Of a DNA stretch of 48,576 nucleotides, positions 7,528 to 17,103 are shown piece by piece (the first letter of the stretch is position 1; every line of letters begins with the position of its first letter). The notes beneath the pieces were generated by a model, which made no database searches, was not told the DNA's origin, and saw only the letters and a list, made by a program, of their open reading frames with translations. The stretch covers positions 1 to 48,576 of the forward strand of contig LNEO01000128.1 of the NCBI GenBank assembly GCA_001465015.1. Direction: 5' to 3'. This DNA comes from Deltaproteobacteria bacterium Ga0077539 (GTDB taxonomy: Bacteria; Myxococcota_A; Polyangia; Polyangiales; Ga0077539). The translations under genes and the position numbers were made by a program.

Positions 7528-10296
7528 TCAGAAGGAGTTTCCGATGGTGAACTCGAACACGCTCGGGTCCTCGTAGCTGAGCGCGCGCACCAGCGGGAAA
7601 CCCCACTCGAAGCGCAGCAAGCCGAGCGGCGAGAACCAGCGCAGACCGAAGCCTACGCTCGTGCGAAGGAGCGTCGGGTTGAACCCGCACGCCGACACGA
7701 GCGGCGACGGGTCGCTCTCGAACGTGCGCGGGCGCTCGCACCAGCGACCCTCGAGGTTCCACGTGTTGCCAGCGTCATGAAACACCACGCCGCGAAGGCC
7801 CACGCGCTCGATGAACGGAACGGGAAACTCGATCTCGGTGTTGTAGAAGAACATCGCGTTGCCGCCGATGTTGAAGTTCAAGAACTGCGGCTGCGGATCA
7901 ACCGTCGCGCCCGGCGTGACCACGGGCCCGAGCGTGCGCAAGCGGTAGCCGCGCACGTCGAGGATTCCGCCGAGGAAGAACCGCTCTGCGAGCGGCACGC
8001 CCTGGTCGTTGCGCGACACGATCAGGCCGCCGTTGATGCGCGACTTGAAGATGATCCCCGCGAAGAGCGGGAGGTAGAACTGAAACGCCGCCGTGGCGCG
8101 AAAGTACTCGAACGGCGTGTTGTTTCCGTCCGAGCCCGCGTCGGGGCTGAACGACCCGAGGAGCCTGTCGCTCCAGTCCAAGCCGATGCGCGCGAAGATG
8201 CCCGACGTCGCCTGGATGCGATTGTCGCGCGTGTCCGCGGTGAGCGAAACGCCGAGCGTGCTCGCGAACCCGCTACGAAACACGCCGGTCACCGGCGGAT
8301 TCAACGTGATGTTCACGTTCGCCTGCGTCCCGTTGAGCAGCGTGCTCGCGCCACCGCGGTTCACGCCGACGTACTCGCCCGTGTACGAGAGGTTGAGCCT
8401 CACGTCGTTGGTGCCGAGCAGCGGATATCCCGTCGAGAGCGAGGCTCCCGTCGCCGTGCGGCTGAAGTTCGCAAACGCCCTGAGCGTGTTGTAGATGTCG
8501 ACCGCGCCGGTCCAGTTCGAGTCCAAGAGGTAGGGCTCGACGAAGCGAAACGCGAAGATCTGCCGAAGCGGCGACACCTGCGCCTGCAGCGAGAAGCCCT
8601 GCCCGCGACCGAACAAGTTCTGCTGCTGAATCTGCGCCGTAAGAATGAACGTCTCGACCGACGAGACGCCCGCTCCGACCTGAAAGGTCCCGGTCGGCTT
8701 CTCGGTGACCTCGACGTTGACGATCACCCGATCGGGGCGCCCTTCGACCGTCTCCGTCGAGAGGTCGACGCGCTCGAAGAACCCGAGCGACATCACCCTG
8801 CGTCGCGAGTCCTGGTAGCGCGTCTCGCTGTAGCGCTCACCCTCGATGATCGCGAGCTCGCGGCGAATCACCCGGTCCGCGGTCTTCGTGTTTCCGCGGA
8901 TCACGATGCGGTGAATCGTCGTCAGCTGCCCGCGTTGAATCTTGAACACCAAATCGACCGACTGCTGCTCGGGATGCGGCTGCACGTCGGGTCGCACCTC
9001 GACGTTCGCGTAGCCGGCGTCGCGGTAGTACGTCTGCAACGCGAGGATGTCGCGGCCGATCGTCTGACGCGAAAACCAGTCGCCCGGGTTGAAGTGCAGC
9101 ATCTCGCGGACGCGCCTGCGCCCGCCGAGCGGATCGATCTCGTTGTTGTCTTCGTCGACCTCTTGCAAGCCGACGCGACCGACGCGGTAGCGCGGCCCTT
9201 CTCGCACCGGAAGCGTGATGTCGAGCCAACGCCGATCCGCGCTCAACGCGATGCGCGGCGTGCCGATCTCGACGTTGAGGTACCCGCGGTCGTAGTAGGC
9301 CGCGTGCAATAGATCGATGTCGTTGCGAAACGTCTCCTCGCGGTACGTCCCGGTCGACGTCAGAAACGAGAAGAACCCCGCCGCTTGCGTCTGGATCGAT
9401 CCGCGCAGCTCGTCGTCGGTAATGTTGTGGTTGCCCACGAAATTGACCGCTCGAACCTGGACCTGCGCGTTCTCGCGAATCCGATACACGACGTCCGACT
9501 CGTTGTCGGCGTCCGTTCGACGCACGATTTCGTAGCGAACCTCCGCGAGGAAGTAGCCCTTCTCCGCGTACAGGTCGCGCAGCCGCTGCACGTTGCGACG
9601 AACCGCGCTCTCGTTGAGCACCGCGCCTTCGCGCAAATCGACGGTCTCGCGAAGCTTCTCTTCCTCGACCGCGTCGTGCCCCTCGAAGCGAACCGTCCCG
9701 ATGCTCGGGCGCTCGACGATGACGAAGCGAACCTCGACCCCGCCCTCGTCCGCCGTCTCGACGGCGACCTGAACATCGTGAAAAAAGCCGGTGTTCCACA
9801 GGGCTCGCGCGTCCTGCTGGAGCCGCGCGCGGTCGTAGCAAACGCCCACCCGCGTGCGGACCGAACCGCCGAGGTCGCCAGCGTTGACCCGCAGCAGGCC
9901 GCGCCAACGGACCCGCAACACCCGCGGGCCCTCGCAGCCCGCGCCCTGACCGTCGTCGTCAGAACCCGTCGAAGCGCGCGCAGCCGAGGCATCTCCGGTC
10001 GGGGCCGCGTCCGCGCTGCTTCCTGCGGTCCAATCGTCGTCGTATTGCGCGAGCGCGCTGGCCTCGAGCGTCGACGCCGCGCCGCCGTCCGTCCCCGCGC
10101 CGCCGTCTGCAGCCCCACCGGAGTCCCTACCGCCAGCCCCGCCGGCCTCGGCCAGCCCCGCGTCCATCGCGCCCCTCCCGCCGCGTTGCGCCCACGCAGA
10201 CCCAGAAAAACCCAGCGAAATGAGCGCGACAGCGAGCGCGACCCAGAAGCGAACTGGCGTCGAAACGAGCGTCGATCGAGAACGAGAGCAGGGCAA
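7528..10296 (-). CDS. bamA: outer-membrane protein assembly factor BamA
   Basis: About 922 residues if read from the TTG at 10296. This start puts a normal signal peptide (Arg-rich start, FWVALAVALISLGF core, GSAWAQ cleavage) at the N-terminus; no in-frame ATG lies nearby except one at 10419, inside the divergent gene. A low-complexity Gly/Ala/Asp-rich stretch of roughly 100 residues follows, then about five POTRA repeats (for example VRFEGHDAVEEEKLRE and VNFVGNHNITDDEL) and a C-terminal 16-strand barrel with the VRGY motif (DVRGYRLRTLGP). The last residues (VFEFTIGNSF) end in an aromatic residue as in BAM substrates. It inserts and folds outer-membrane proteins. The inserted low-complexity segment before POTRA1 is unusual for the family. 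Confidence 0.92.
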   Translation of the reverse strand: MPCSRSRSTLVSTPVRFWVALAVALISLGFSGSAWAQRGGRGAMDAGLAEAGGAGGRDSGGAADGGAGTDGGAASTLEASALAQYDDDWTAGSSADAAPTGDASAARASTGSDDDGQGAGCEGPRVLRVRWRGLLRVNAGDLGGSVRTRVGVCYDRARLQQDARALWNTGFFHDVQVAVETADEGGVEVRFVIVERPSIGTVRFEGHDAVEEEKLRETVDLREGAVLNESAVRRNVQRLRDLYAEKGYFLAEVRYEIVRRTDADNESDVVYRIRENAQVQVRAVNFVGNHNITDDELRGSIQTQAAGFFSFLTSTGTYREETFRNDIDLLHAAYYDRGYLNVEIGTPRIALSADRRWLDITLPVREGPRYRVGRVGLQEVDEDNNEIDPLGGRRRVREMLHFNPGDWFSRQTIGRDILALQTYYRDAGYANVEVRPDVQPHPEQQSVDLVFKIQRGQLTTIHRIVIRGNTKTADRVIRRELAIIEGERYSETRYQDSRRRVMSLGFFERVDLSTETVEGRPDRVIVNVEVTEKPTGTFQVGAGVSSVETFILTAQIQQQNLFGRGQGFSLQAQVSPLRQIFAFRFVEPYLLDSNWTGAVDIYNTLRAFANFSRTATGASLSTGYPLLGTNDVRLNLSYTGEYVGVNRGGASTLLNGTQANVNITLNPPVTGVFRSGFASTLGVSLTADTRDNRIQATSGIFARIGLDWSDRLLGSFSPDAGSDGNNTPFEYFRATAAFQFYLPLFAGIIFKSRINGGLIVSRNDQGVPLAERFFLGGILDVRGYRLRTLGPVVTPGATVDPQPQFLNFNIGGNAMFFYNTEIEFPVPFIERVGLRGVVFHDAGNTWNLEGRWCERPRTFESDPSPLVSACGFNPTLLRTSVGFGLRWFSPLGLLRFEWGFPLVRALSYEDPSVFEFTIGNSF

Positions 10297-10385
10297 GGCC
10301 GCGGGGCTATACCGTGCTGCGGCACCAGGCGGCAAGGCGCGCCGCAGATCCCCTCGGAGATCGCGCCCGTGTACGATCGTTCCGA

Positions 10386-11966
10386 ATGTCCCTGTTGACC
10401 CGACGATCGCATGCAGCATGGGGGACCCTTGCGATCGCGCACTCGCTCTTGGCGGCGTGCGCGACGGAGGGACCAACCCGCGACGCGGCCCGTGATTCCC
10501 GCAGCGACGCGATCGAGGATCATTCGATCATTGATCGGTCAGAGCCCGACGCCCCAGACGCGAGCGCGGCGCTCGACGCGGCCTCGGACGCTCCATCCTT
10601 GGAGGACAGCGACATCGATCAGTCCGCGCCCGATGCGCTCGGGGCGGACGCGATCGACGTCCGCAGCCGCGACACTGCCACGGACACGCCCACCTCTCGC
10701 CCGGACGCGACAGCCCCCCTCGTCGCAACAAACCCCGTGCTCGGCGAGGACCACCCAGATCCCCACGTCGTTCGAACGACTGACGCGAGCGGTCGGCTCG
10801 TCTACTACCTCTACGCGACCTCGGGGTTCGGCGACTTTTTTCCCTGGGAGTCGCGGGACCTCGTGCGATGGACACGTCGAAGCGAAGGGCTGCTTCGCCG
10901 CTCGAGCACGGGGCCGAACTCCCTCGAAATCAACGGCAGCCACTACTGCCACCTGTGGGCGCCGGACGTCGTCGAGGTGCGGCCGGGCGTGTGGATGCTC
11001 TCGTTCAGCGCCGTGCGCCACCGAACCGCGCAGCGCCCCTGCCCTCCCTACCGTGAAGACGGCGGCGTGTACTTCGCGTCGTCATCGAGCCCCACGGGGC
11101 CGTTCGCGCTCGCCGAGCGCCCCTGGGAGCCGCTGACCGCAGGCGGTCACAACACCTCGTGTACAGCGCCCACCCGCGACCAGATTCCACGGTCGGTCCC
11201 GTACGCCTCGCAGGACTGTCAGGGAAGCTTCTGCCACCACATCGTGCGGCTCGACTCCGCAGCGTTTCGCGACCCTCTCACCGGCCGGTGGTGGCTCGGC
11301 TACTCGTGGTACACGAACACGCCGCCGCGCGTTTCGTGGGAGCAGAGCAACTACGGTCAACACACGAACCTCGTCGAGCTCGACGGCGCCGACCCGTTCA
11401 CCGTCCGCTGCACGACGAGCGTCCCACAAATTCATGTCGGCAACCCGCACGACGCAACCACCGTGGCGCGACTGCGCTCGAGCTGCGCGCGATGCGGCGA
11501 AATGCTGTCGTTCACCCGCGCCCGCGACAACGTCGACTTTCGCCGCGAGGGCTTCGTCTTCGGCGTCAACGAGGGCATCCATCTCTTCCGTCGCGGAGCG
11601 CTCGTCTACGCGTTGCTCTCGGGCTCCGTCTGGGACTCGGGGTTCTACAACGTCTGGTACGCCGCCGCGCCGACGCCCGAGGGGCTCGCGCTCGACAGCC
11701 CCTCGCGCATCGTGGGTCGCTTCCTCATCCCCAATCGAGGGCAGTCGTTTGGGCACGGCACCGCCGTGCTCGGCCCCGACGGACGAAGCTGGTTCTATGT
11801 CCACCATCGACTGCAGGCCGACCGGTGTCGGACCACCGGCAACTGCGCCCGCGACGTCTGGTTGAGCCCGATCGACTTCGAAGACCGCGGCGACGGGCGC
11901 GGAGAAGTCTGGATTCGAACGAGGTTTCCCGCTGAAGATCCGCGCGTGACCGTCGCCCTGCCGTAA
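10386..11966 (+). CDS. GH43-family glycoside hydrolase lipoprotein
   Basis: 526 residues from the ATG at 10386. The N-terminus is a lipoprotein signal with lipobox LAAC (Cys25), followed by an Asp/Ser/Ala-rich tether to about residue 115. The rest is a five-bladed propeller of GH43 type: general-base Asp in EDHPDPHVV (about Asp125), modulating Asp in VRLDSAAFRDPLTGRWWLGY, general-acid Glu in GVNEGIHLFRRG, and a late HGTAVLGPDGRSWFYVHH motif. Family members remove arabinose or xylose from plant-type polysaccharides; the exact substrate cannot be read here. Several cysteines suggest disulfides outside the cytoplasm. It is divergent from bamA and followed 5 bases later by a deacylase gene. Confidence 0.82.
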   Translation: MSLLTRRSHAAWGTLAIAHSLLAACATEGPTRDAARDSRSDAIEDHSIIDRSEPDAPDASAALDAASDAPSLEDSDIDQSAPDALGADAIDVRSRDTATDTPTSRPDATAPLVATNPVLGEDHPDPHVVRTTDASGRLVYYLYATSGFGDFFPWESRDLVRWTRRSEGLLRRSSTGPNSLEINGSHYCHLWAPDVVEVRPGVWMLSFSAVRHRTAQRPCPPYREDGGVYFASSSSPTGPFALAERPWEPLTAGGHNTSCTAPTRDQIPRSVPYASQDCQGSFCHHIVRLDSAAFRDPLTGRWWLGYSWYTNTPPRVSWEQSNYGQHTNLVELDGADPFTVRCTTSVPQIHVGNPHDATTVARLRSSCARCGEMLSFTRARDNVDFRREGFVFGVNEGIHLFRRGALVYALLSGSVWDSGFYNVWYAAAPTPEGLALDSPSRIVGRFLIPNRGQSFGHGTAVLGPDGRSWFYVHHRLQADRCRTTGNCARDVWLSPIDFEDRGDGRGEVWIRTRFPAEDPRVTVALP

Positions 11967-11971
11967 TCCCG

Positions 11972-12460
11972 ATGAGCAAGCACAAGAACGTCTCGGAGAC
12001 GCCCGCAACGCAGTGGCTTCGCAAGGCAGGCGTCCGCTTCGAAGAGCGCCCCTACGACTACGTGAATCACGGAGGAACCGCCGAGTCCGCCCGCCAGCTC
12101 GGCGTCGACGAGCACGTCGTGGTCAAGACGCTCGTCATGGAAGACGAGGACAAAAGGCCGCTGATCGTTCTCATGCACGGCGATCGCTCGGTCTCGACCA
12201 AGGCCCTGGCCCGGCAGTGCGGACGCAAGCGCATCGAGCCCTGCAAGCCCGAGGTCGCCGAGCGCCACACAGGTTATCAAGTCGGCGGGACCTCGCCGTT
12301 CGCCACCCGCAAGACGATGCCAGTCTTCGTCGAGCGCTCGATCCTCGATCTAGAGTTGGTCTACATCAACGGCGGCCGTCGCGGCTTTCTCGTGTCGATC
12401 GCCCCCGCGACGCTGCTCACCGCGATCGGCGCTACGCCCGTCGACTGCGCGCTCGAGTAG
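11972..12460 (+). CDS. ybaK: YbaK/EbsC-family Cys-tRNA(Pro) deacylase
   Basis: 162 residues, the usual length for the stand-alone editing domain. Motifs include YDYVNHGGTAESARQLG, VVKTLVM, the conserved lysine in STKALARQCG and the signature VGGTSPFATRK. Family members hydrolyse Cys-tRNA(Pro), clearing misacylated tRNA made by prolyl-tRNA synthetase. It starts 5 bases after the GH43 stop, so it is probably read on the same transcript, though no functional link is apparent. No Shine-Dalgarno is visible before the ATG. The alternative is a related aminoacyl-tRNA deacylase of different specificity. Confidence 0.9.
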   Translation: MSKHKNVSETPATQWLRKAGVRFEERPYDYVNHGGTAESARQLGVDEHVVVKTLVMEDEDKRPLIVLMHGDRSVSTKALARQCGRKRIEPCKPEVAERHTGYQVGGTSPFATRKTMPVFVERSILDLELVYINGGRRGFLVSIAPATLLTAIGATPVDCALE

Positions 12461-12489
12461 CCCTCGTCGGCGCGTGAAACAACAGCACG

Positions 12490-13335
12490 CTACGGAGCGT
12501 CCTCGCGACCTTCGCCCGCGGCCTCGCCGCTGGCTGTCACCGCAGGCTCGCTCGGCTCGTCCTTCGGAGCCTCGTCGCCCTCCGGCAGCGCAGCGTCGCG
12601 CGCGATCCGGTCGATGTCTTCGCGGTACACCGAGGCGCGCTTCCGCTCGTCCTTCTCGATCTGACCGTCCTTCATCGTGATCACGCGCGGCATCTGCTCG
12701 GCGAGCCGCTCGTTGTGCGTGACGATCACCATGGTCGTGCCCAGCTCGCGGTTGAGCTTGGAGAACAGCTCGTTCATGTGAGCGCTGTTCTCCGTGTCGA
12801 GGTTTCCCGTCGGCTCGTCGGCGAGCAGCAGCTTCGGTCGCATCGAGAGCGCCCGCGCGAGCGCGACGCGCTGCTGCTCTCCGCCAGACATTTCGCTGGG
12901 TCGATGCGTGGCGCGATGGCCGAGGTTGACCCGATCCAAGAGCTCCTTCGCCGACGCCTCGAGCGCAGCCCGCGGCAGTCCGCGAATGATGCCGGGCATC
13001 ATCACGTTTTCGATCGCCGTAAACTCCGGCAACAAGTGATGAAACTGAAAGACGAAGCCGATCAGCTCGTTGCGCAGCAGCGCGAGCTCGCCGCCCGTCA
13101 TCCCCTCGGTGTTTCGGCCGCTGAGCCGCAAGCGGCCTGAGCTCGGTCGGTCGAGCGTCCCGATCAAGTGGAGCAGCGTGCTCTTTCCCGCGCCGGATTT
13201 ACCGACGATCGAGAGCATCTCGCCCTTCTCGATTCGAAGCGTCACGCCCTTGAGCACTTCGAGGTCCTTGCCGTCCTGCGTGTAGGTCTTTCGCAGGTCG
13301 TTGACCTCGACGATCAGCTCGGAGTCCGTGGTCAT
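12490..13335 (-). CDS. lolD: lipoprotein-releasing ABC transporter ATPase LolD
   Basis: 281 residues. Walker A GKSGAGKST, Q-loop FQFHHLLPEF, ABC signature MSGGEQQRVALARAL, Walker B LLLADEPTGNLD and switch His (VTHNE) are all present; FQFHHLLPEFTA is typical of LolD. It powers extraction of outer-membrane lipoproteins from the inner membrane to LolA. The ATG shares one base with the upstream permease stop (TGATG), indicating translational coupling. About 60 residues after the ATPase core form an acidic, Pro/Ala-rich tail not normal for LolD. The many lipoproteins in this window are likely clients. Confidence 0.93.
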   Translation of the reverse strand: MTTDSELIVEVNDLRKTYTQDGKDLEVLKGVTLRIEKGEMLSIVGKSGAGKSTLLHLIGTLDRPSSGRLRLSGRNTEGMTGGELALLRNELIGFVFQFHHLLPEFTAIENVMMPGIIRGLPRAALEASAKELLDRVNLGHRATHRPSEMSGGEQQRVALARALSMRPKLLLADEPTGNLDTENSAHMNELFSKLNRELGTTMVIVTHNERLAEQMPRVITMKDGQIEKDERKRASVYREDIDRIARDAALPEGDEAPKDEPSEPAVTASGEAAGEGREDAP

Positions 13336-15059
13336 CAGCCGAAACGCATCCCTTCTACCGGTCTCATCCGAGCGGCGAACACCGCCGGCAAGATCGTCGC
13401 GATCAAGCAGAGCCCGACCGCGATGCACCAAATCATCCCGAAGTCCGAGAGGGCGACGAACACCGGCAGCCGGTCGATGTAGTAGACCTCTGGATCGAGA
13501 GGGATCCCGAGCACCCTCACCATCGTGCACACGAGCCACGCGGTGCCTGTGCCGAGCGTCCCGCCAACGAGCCCGATCAACAGCCCGACGTTGACGAACA
13601 CCCTCGCGACGAACCCGTCCGTCGCGCCGAGCGCCTTGAGCAACGCGATCTCGCGCCCCTTCTCGGTCACGAGCAGCATCAGCGTGGCGAGCACCGCGAA
13701 GCTCGCGACGAACACCGCCACGCCGAGCAGCACGAACATCATGAGCTTCTCGAGCCCGAGGGCGCGAAAGAGGTTCTTGTTGAGCTCTTTCCAGTCGCGC
13801 ACGCGCAGCTCTCGGCCGGTGGTCATCGGCGCGATCGTTCGCGCGATGGACTCAGCGTTGTCCACGTCGCCGACGCGGACCTCGATGCTGGTGATCTCGT
13901 TCGCGTGATAGTTGAAGAACTGCTGGGCGCTGCCGATCGTCACGAACGCGTACTTCGTGTCGTACTCGTACATGCCCGTGTAGAAGATCCCCGCGATCCG
14001 AAACTCTTGCGTCTTCGGGAGCGGGCCAGCAGGGGTCATCATTCCGCCGAACGGCGAGACCACGCGGACGGTGTCCCCCACCTGCAAGTGCAGGTTGGAC
14101 GCGAGCTCGCGACCCACGATCAGGCCGGGAAAAACCAGCATGTTCTGCGCGGGTGTCGGCGGCGGCGGCAGCGGCGCGATGCCCTCGGGCAGCTCGTTGC
14201 GCTGCCTCGTGGCCGCACCTTGTCGATCGCGAAGGCGGTCGGTGTCTCGCGCGGTCAGCGGCCGCGTGTCCTCCGGAGGCGGATCGGTCAGCCGAACCGG
14301 CTCGGTGAGGTACTCGAGCCTGCCGCGAATGAGCTCGCGTCGGAGGTTGTCCGTCGCTCCGCCACGAGCGGGGTCGATGCCTCGAAGAATCACCCCCGAG
14401 AGGTTGGTCTGCGAAGTGACCATCACCTCTCCCTGGACGAGCGCCGTCGCGCTGGTGACGCCAGGAATGGCGCGGACGCGAGCGAGCATCGGCTGCCAGT
14501 CCGCGAACCCTCCGCGCTCGCGATCGACGACGACGTGCGCGTTGTTGCCGAGGATCTTTCGCTTCAGGTCGTTGCCGAACCCGGACATCACGCTGATCGT
14601 CAAGCAGAGCCCGAAGCTCGACAGCCCGACGCCCAAGAACGCGAGGAACGAAATCGCCGTCAAAAACCCGCTCTTTCGCGCGCGGAGCTGACGAACGGCC
14701 ACCATCATCGCCCCAGCGGTGCGCTCGAGCGTGTCGAACAGGACGGGCAGCCACACGAAGCTCGACACGAGCAGGGCCTCGACGCAGAGCGAGATCGCCG
14801 CGAGCTTGATCGCCGCGGGCTTCATCGGGTTGACCTCGGGCTCGAGCTGCGTGACGCGCGCTGCGGCGCGAATCGCGAACGCGGTTCCGCCGACCAACGC
14901 GGCGGAGAACAACAGGTCGAAGAGTCCGCGCAGCCAACGCGCGCGCCGTCGAAGCAGGACGTGCTGGACGATCGCGAGCAGCGCCAGCAGCGCCGCCCCG
15001 GCGAGCACCGACGGCAACAAGAGGTCAGCGCGAGACCAGATCGCGGACTTCGTAGGCAT
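13335..15059 (-). CDS. lipoprotein-releasing ABC transporter permease LolC/LolE
   Basis: 574 residues. The core matches LolC/E: a cytoplasmic segment (RQLRARKSGFLTAISFLAFLGVGLSSFGLCL) into the first core helix, a large periplasmic MacB-like domain (residues about 150-420) and three C-terminal helices (…MFVLLGVAVFVASFAVLATLML…) ending at MRPVEGMRFG. About 110 extra N-terminal residues with three to four more hydrophobic helices make it longer than the usual ~410. Only one permease gene is seen, so it may act as a homodimer or have a distant partner. Its stop overlaps lolD; it begins 3 bases after lysS. Confidence 0.88.
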   Translation of the reverse strand: MPTKSAIWSRADLLLPSVLAGAALLALLAIVQHVLLRRRARWLRGLFDLLFSAALVGGTAFAIRAAARVTQLEPEVNPMKPAAIKLAAISLCVEALLVSSFVWLPVLFDTLERTAGAMMVAVRQLRARKSGFLTAISFLAFLGVGLSSFGLCLTISVMSGFGNDLKRKILGNNAHVVVDRERGGFADWQPMLARVRAIPGVTSATALVQGEVMVTSQTNLSGVILRGIDPARGGATDNLRRELIRGRLEYLTEPVRLTDPPPEDTRPLTARDTDRLRDRQGAATRQRNELPEGIAPLPPPPTPAQNMLVFPGLIVGRELASNLHLQVGDTVRVVSPFGGMMTPAGPLPKTQEFRIAGIFYTGMYEYDTKYAFVTIGSAQQFFNYHANEITSIEVRVGDVDNAESIARTIAPMTTGRELRVRDWKELNKNLFRALGLEKLMMFVLLGVAVFVASFAVLATLMLLVTEKGREIALLKALGATDGFVARVFVNVGLLIGLVGGTLGTGTAWLVCTMVRVLGIPLDPEVYYIDRLPVFVALSDFGMIWCIAVGLCLIATILPAVFAARMRPVEGMRFG

Positions 15060-15062
15060 CGC

Positions 15063-16715
15063 CTATTCGGCCTCGGGACGCATCGCGGGAAACAGCACGA
15101 CGTCACGGATCGAGTGTTGGTTGGTGAGCGCCATCACGAGGCGATCGACCCCGAGCCCGAAGCCTGCGGTCGGCGGCATTCCGAACTCGAGCGCGCGGAT
15201 GTAGTCAGCGTCGTAGTCCATCGCCTCTTCGTCTCCTCGTGCGCGATTCTCGACCTGGGCTCTGAAGCGCGCGGCTTGATCCGCGGGGTCATTGAGCTCG
15301 CTGAACGCGTTGCACAGCTCGCGCCCGTCGACGAACAGCTCGAAGCGATCGCACAGCTCGACCTCGATCTCGCCGTACTCCTCGAGCTGCCTCCTCGCGT
15401 CTTTTCTGCGCGCCAGCGGAGACACATCGAACGGGTAGTCCACGACGAACACCGGGATGCTCTTCTCGCCGGCCGCGTCGCGGTATCGCGTCGCGAGGTG
15501 AGGCTCAGCGAAGACCTCGTACAGCGCGAACAACAGCTCGCCCGCCGTGCGCGTCTTGGCGATGTACGCCTTGGCGTCCGGGCTCGCGCCCTCGCCTACG
15601 GAGAGCGCCGCGGACCGGGCCTGCGTCCAATCACCGTCGCCGCCGAGCAGCTTCCAGCGCAGCTTGATGATTTGCAGCGGACCTTCGAGCGCCTCGCTGA
15701 CGAGGTCGGTCATTCGCTTGCGCGCGAACTGCGCGAAGGTGAACGACCGGCTCTCGGCGAACTGCGGAAACGCCTCGATGACCTTCGAGTCGACGAAGCG
15801 AAGGAGCTCCTTTGTGCTCTCCATCACGTCTTCGTACGTCGCGTAGGCTTGATAGCTCTCCACCATCGTGAACTCTGGGTTGTGGCGGACGCTCATGCCC
15901 TCGTTGCGAAAATTGCGGCCGATCTCGTAGACCCGGTCGAATCCACCGACGACCAGGCGCTTGAGGTACAGCTCCGGCGCGATTCGCAGAAACAAGTCCA
16001 CGTCGAGCGCGTTGTGGTGCGTCCGAAAGGGCTTGGCCGCGGCGCCTCCCCGGATGGGGTGGAGCATCGGAGTCTCGACCTCCATGAACCCGCGGTGGTC
16101 GTAGAACTCTCGGATCGAGCGCACGATCAGCGAGCGAGCGCGAAACACCGCGGCGGTGTCCTGATTTTCGATGAGGTCGCGATATCGCTGGCGATAGCGC
16201 ACCTCGACGTCCTCGACCGTCGAGAACTTCGCGATCGGCCGCACGGCCTTCGTCAACGGGCAAACAACGCGAACGCCGATCGAGAGCTGACCGGTCTTGG
16301 TGCGAAGCGGCGGGCCCTCAGCGAGCAGCACATCTCCGACGTCGACTTGATCGAGAATGGCCCAATCGCCCTCGCTCACGTCGCGCTTGGAGATGAAGAG
16401 CTGGATCTCACCGGTGCCGTCGCGGAGGTTGATGAAGCGCAGCTTGCCGGCCTCGCGCGAGAGCATCACGCGGCCGGCGACGCGGTAGCGCACGCCCTCT
16501 TGCGCGAGGGCCTCGAGCTGCGCCGAGTCGTGCTTGGACTCACCGTCGTGCGTGATGTTGATCGCGTGGATACGCGTCAGCGGCCCGGTGTCGTTTCCGT
16601 AGGGATTGTAGCCAGATTCCGCCCAGCGCGCGCCCTTGTTGCGACGCAGCTCCATCATGGACTCGAGGTCGGAGCTCGCTGGGGTCGCTGGTGGATTCGG
16701 GGTCTTGTCGGCCAT
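15063..16715 (-). CDS. lysS: class II lysyl-tRNA synthetase
   Basis: 550 residues from the ATG at 16715. The N-terminal anticodon-binding OB fold spans about residues 65-180 (YRVAGRVMLSREAGKLRFINLRDGTG). The class II core follows with motif 1 (FYDHRGFMEVETPMLHPIRGGA), motif 2 (NFRNEGMSVRHNPEFTMVESYQAY) and motif 3 (GFGLGVDRLVMAL). It charges tRNA-Lys. Length and the last residues (SIRDVVLFPAMRPEAE) match the family. It lies 3 bases upstream of the Lol permease, so housekeeping translation and lipoprotein export genes appear co-transcribed. No Shine-Dalgarno is visible. Confidence 0.95.
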   Translation of the reverse strand: MADKTPNPPATPASSDLESMMELRRNKGARWAESGYNPYGNDTGPLTRIHAINITHDGESKHDSAQLEALAQEGVRYRVAGRVMLSREAGKLRFINLRDGTGEIQLFISKRDVSEGDWAILDQVDVGDVLLAEGPPLRTKTGQLSIGVRVVCPLTKAVRPIAKFSTVEDVEVRYRQRYRDLIENQDTAAVFRARSLIVRSIREFYDHRGFMEVETPMLHPIRGGAAAKPFRTHHNALDVDLFLRIAPELYLKRLVVGGFDRVYEIGRNFRNEGMSVRHNPEFTMVESYQAYATYEDVMESTKELLRFVDSKVIEAFPQFAESRSFTFAQFARKRMTDLVSEALEGPLQIIKLRWKLLGGDGDWTQARSAALSVGEGASPDAKAYIAKTRTAGELLFALYEVFAEPHLATRYRDAAGEKSIPVFVVDYPFDVSPLARRKDARRQLEEYGEIEVELCDRFELFVDGRELCNAFSELNDPADQAARFRAQVENRARGDEEAMDYDADYIRALEFGMPPTAGFGLGVDRLVMALTNQHSIRDVVLFPAMRPEAE

Positions 16716-16905
16716 GGATCGTTGGCGCGCAGAGAAACACTCGATTCTCCGCCGCGCAAGCGCCGCGAGGCACCGTCGCAAAACGGCGACCGCGACGGAC
16801 GAATCGAAGGCGCACGAAGCGGTCGCAGCGCGCGCCGGTGCTCGCCGCCCGACAGCTCGGCGCGTCTTCGAACCGCGCGCGAAGCGATCGCAGAGATGGA
16901 CGCGG
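16716..16905. other. 190-bp intergenic stretch, no gene seen
   Basis: It lies between lysS and the 65-residue membrane protein gene on the minus strand. I see no convincing small gene, terminator with a T-run or promoter pair. It may hold the lysS leader. Confidence 0.4.
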
Positions 16906-17103
16906 CTATCGCTGGCGAACGGGCAACGTGACGCCCTCGCGAATCGACTCGCCGCCTGCGGCGCGCCAATCGCGGATGCGTTTTTCACGGAGCGTGAACG
17001 CGCCGCCGAGCACGATCAGCAAGAAGACGATGAATCCCAGAGCAAACTGGCGCCCGTTGAGACGCTTCTTCGCCGATGGATCCGGGCCTGGCAGGGGAAT
17101 CAT
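16906..17103 (-). CDS. small single-pass membrane protein, 65 residues
   Basis: The protein has a Pro/Lys-rich start (MIPLPGPDPSAKKRLNG), one strong membrane helix (FALGFIVFLLIVLGGAFTL) and a basic-to-mixed cytoplasmic-type tail. No family is recognised. Its ATG overlaps the TGA of the upstream 100-residue gene by four bases (ATGA), strong evidence that both are real and co-translated. Being followed by lysS after 190 bases suggests, but does not prove, the same operon. Confidence 0.65.
   Translation of the reverse strand: MIPLPGPDPSAKKRLNGRQFALGFIVFLLIVLGGAFTLREKRIRDWRAAGGESIREGVTLPVRQR

Noticed and set aside
7384..9312. Plus-strand open frame of 642 codons
   Set aside because: It lies opposite bamA and the TPR gene and has no recognisable motif.
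13905..16931. Plus-strand open frame of about 1000 codons
   Set aside because: Antisense shadow of the Lol permease and lysS; its composition is Arg/His/Glu-rich without any domain, typical of GC-rich third-position effects.
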